DNA from: Actinomycetes bacterium
GTDB lineage: Bacteria > Actinomycetota > Actinomycetes > Propionibacteriales > Propionibacteriaceae
Direction: 5' to 3'
Length of the DNA stretch: 5,843 nt
Assembly: GCA_023419175.1 (NCBI GenBank)
Contig: JAEZYG010000019.1
Coordinates: 1 to 5,843, forward strand
Below are positions 5,806 to 5,843 of the stretch, piece after piece; position 1 is the stretch's first letter; each line of letters opens with the position of its first letter. The translations under genes and the position numbers were made by a program. The notes below the pieces were generated by a model, which worked only from the letters and a program-made list of their open reading frames with translations, was not told where the DNA came from and did not search any database.

Positions 5806-5843
5806 TGTGGGAGGCAGTTTGATCCGTTGGCGCTGTTATCACA

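Larger units (their letters stand above)
5452..5843. other. 392-base non-coding region up to the right edge
   Basis: No convincing gene on either strand. It divides into three parts: a large inverted repeat directly after the kinase (5466-5523); an AT-rich stretch (about 5525-5635) with a plausible promoter; and a G/T-rich, hairpin-rich stretch (about 5636-5843) that resembles an RNA leader. GATC, frequent in the genes, is absent from the region until about 5779. Frames open to the right edge exist on both strands, but their codon use is unlike the genes (see rejected items). No tRNA or rRNA segment was recognised. Confidence 0.7.
5634..5843 (+). promoter_or_regulatory. Candidate structured 5' leader RNA, truncated by right edge
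   Basis: About 210 bases follow the candidate promoter without a credible gene and contain a chain of possible RNA stems: CTCAA/TTGAG (5655-5671), CTCAA/TTGAG again (5687-5702), competing GC-rich stems between 5712 and 5751, and a two-part stem 5763-5805. Long structured leaders of this kind are common before ribosomal protein operons and riboswitch-controlled genes. I did not recognise a known riboswitch core. A ribosomal-protein leader is a guess only, since the regulated gene is not in the window. Confidence 0.35.

Noticed and set aside
5671..5843. Plus-strand frame from GTG 5671, open to the right edge (57 codons)
   Set aside because: It has no Shine-Dalgarno, uses CTA, AGG and ATA codons that are rare in the neighbouring genes, matches no family I know, and overlaps the hairpins. 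A gene cannot be fully excluded without the next bases.
5687..5843. Minus-strand frame open from the right edge to a stop near 5687
   Set aside because: The product is low-complexity-like with many Pro, Asn and Ser and no recognisable motif. It crosses the same structured region and lacks a visible start context.
1..5843. CRISPR arrays, insertion sequences, tRNA or rRNA genes, prophage or defence genes
   Set aside because: No regularly spaced direct repeats, transposase motifs, terminal repeats or tRNA/rRNA cores were recognised.

Overview
The window looks like an ordinary chromosomal piece of an actinobacterium with near-balanced base composition (roughly half G+C by eye). The taxonomic guess rests on four things: the GlgE (maltosyltransferase) to GlgB (branching enzyme) gene pair, the actinobacterial look of the Nudix and sugar kinase proteins, a TANNNT-type promoter placed for a leaderless transcript, and heavy use of CGT/CGC arginine codons. 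A low-GC member of the Actinomycetaceae or a relative would fit, but this is inference and no database search was possible.

Layout, all genes on the + strand. Bases 1-1773 are the 3' part of glgE, cut by the left edge. Ten bases later glgB (1784-3688) begins, with its Shine-Dalgarno overlapping the glgE stop. A Nudix hydrolase gene (3685-4440) overlaps the glgB stop by four bases (ATGA). These three form a tightly packed, probably co-transcribed operon. After a 66-base gap that holds a likely promoter comes a PfkB-family, fructokinase-like sugar kinase (4507-5451), probably its own transcription unit. The last 392 bases (5452-5843) contain no convincing gene. They hold an inverted repeat just after the kinase, a plausible sigma-70-type promoter near 5599-5627, and about 210 bases of hairpin-rich sequence running off the right edge, which reads like the long 5' leader of a gene just outside the window.

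How the genes work together: GlgE adds maltose units from alpha-maltose-1-phosphate to alpha-1,4-glucan, and GlgB introduces alpha-1,6 branches. Together they make glycogen-like alpha-glucan by the GlgE pathway. The genes supplying maltose-1-phosphate (treS/pep2 or glgM) are not in view. The Nudix protein is coupled to glgB but its substrate is unknown; its N-terminal third resembles the C-terminal half of a GNAT acetyltransferase. The kinase would phosphorylate fructose or a similar sugar, feeding the same central carbohydrate metabolism.

No clearly undescribed system is visible. The most worthwhile leads are the GNAT-remnant/Nudix fusion coupled to glycogen branching, the candidate leaderless promoter with an overlapping palindrome before the kinase, and the structured leader at the right end.
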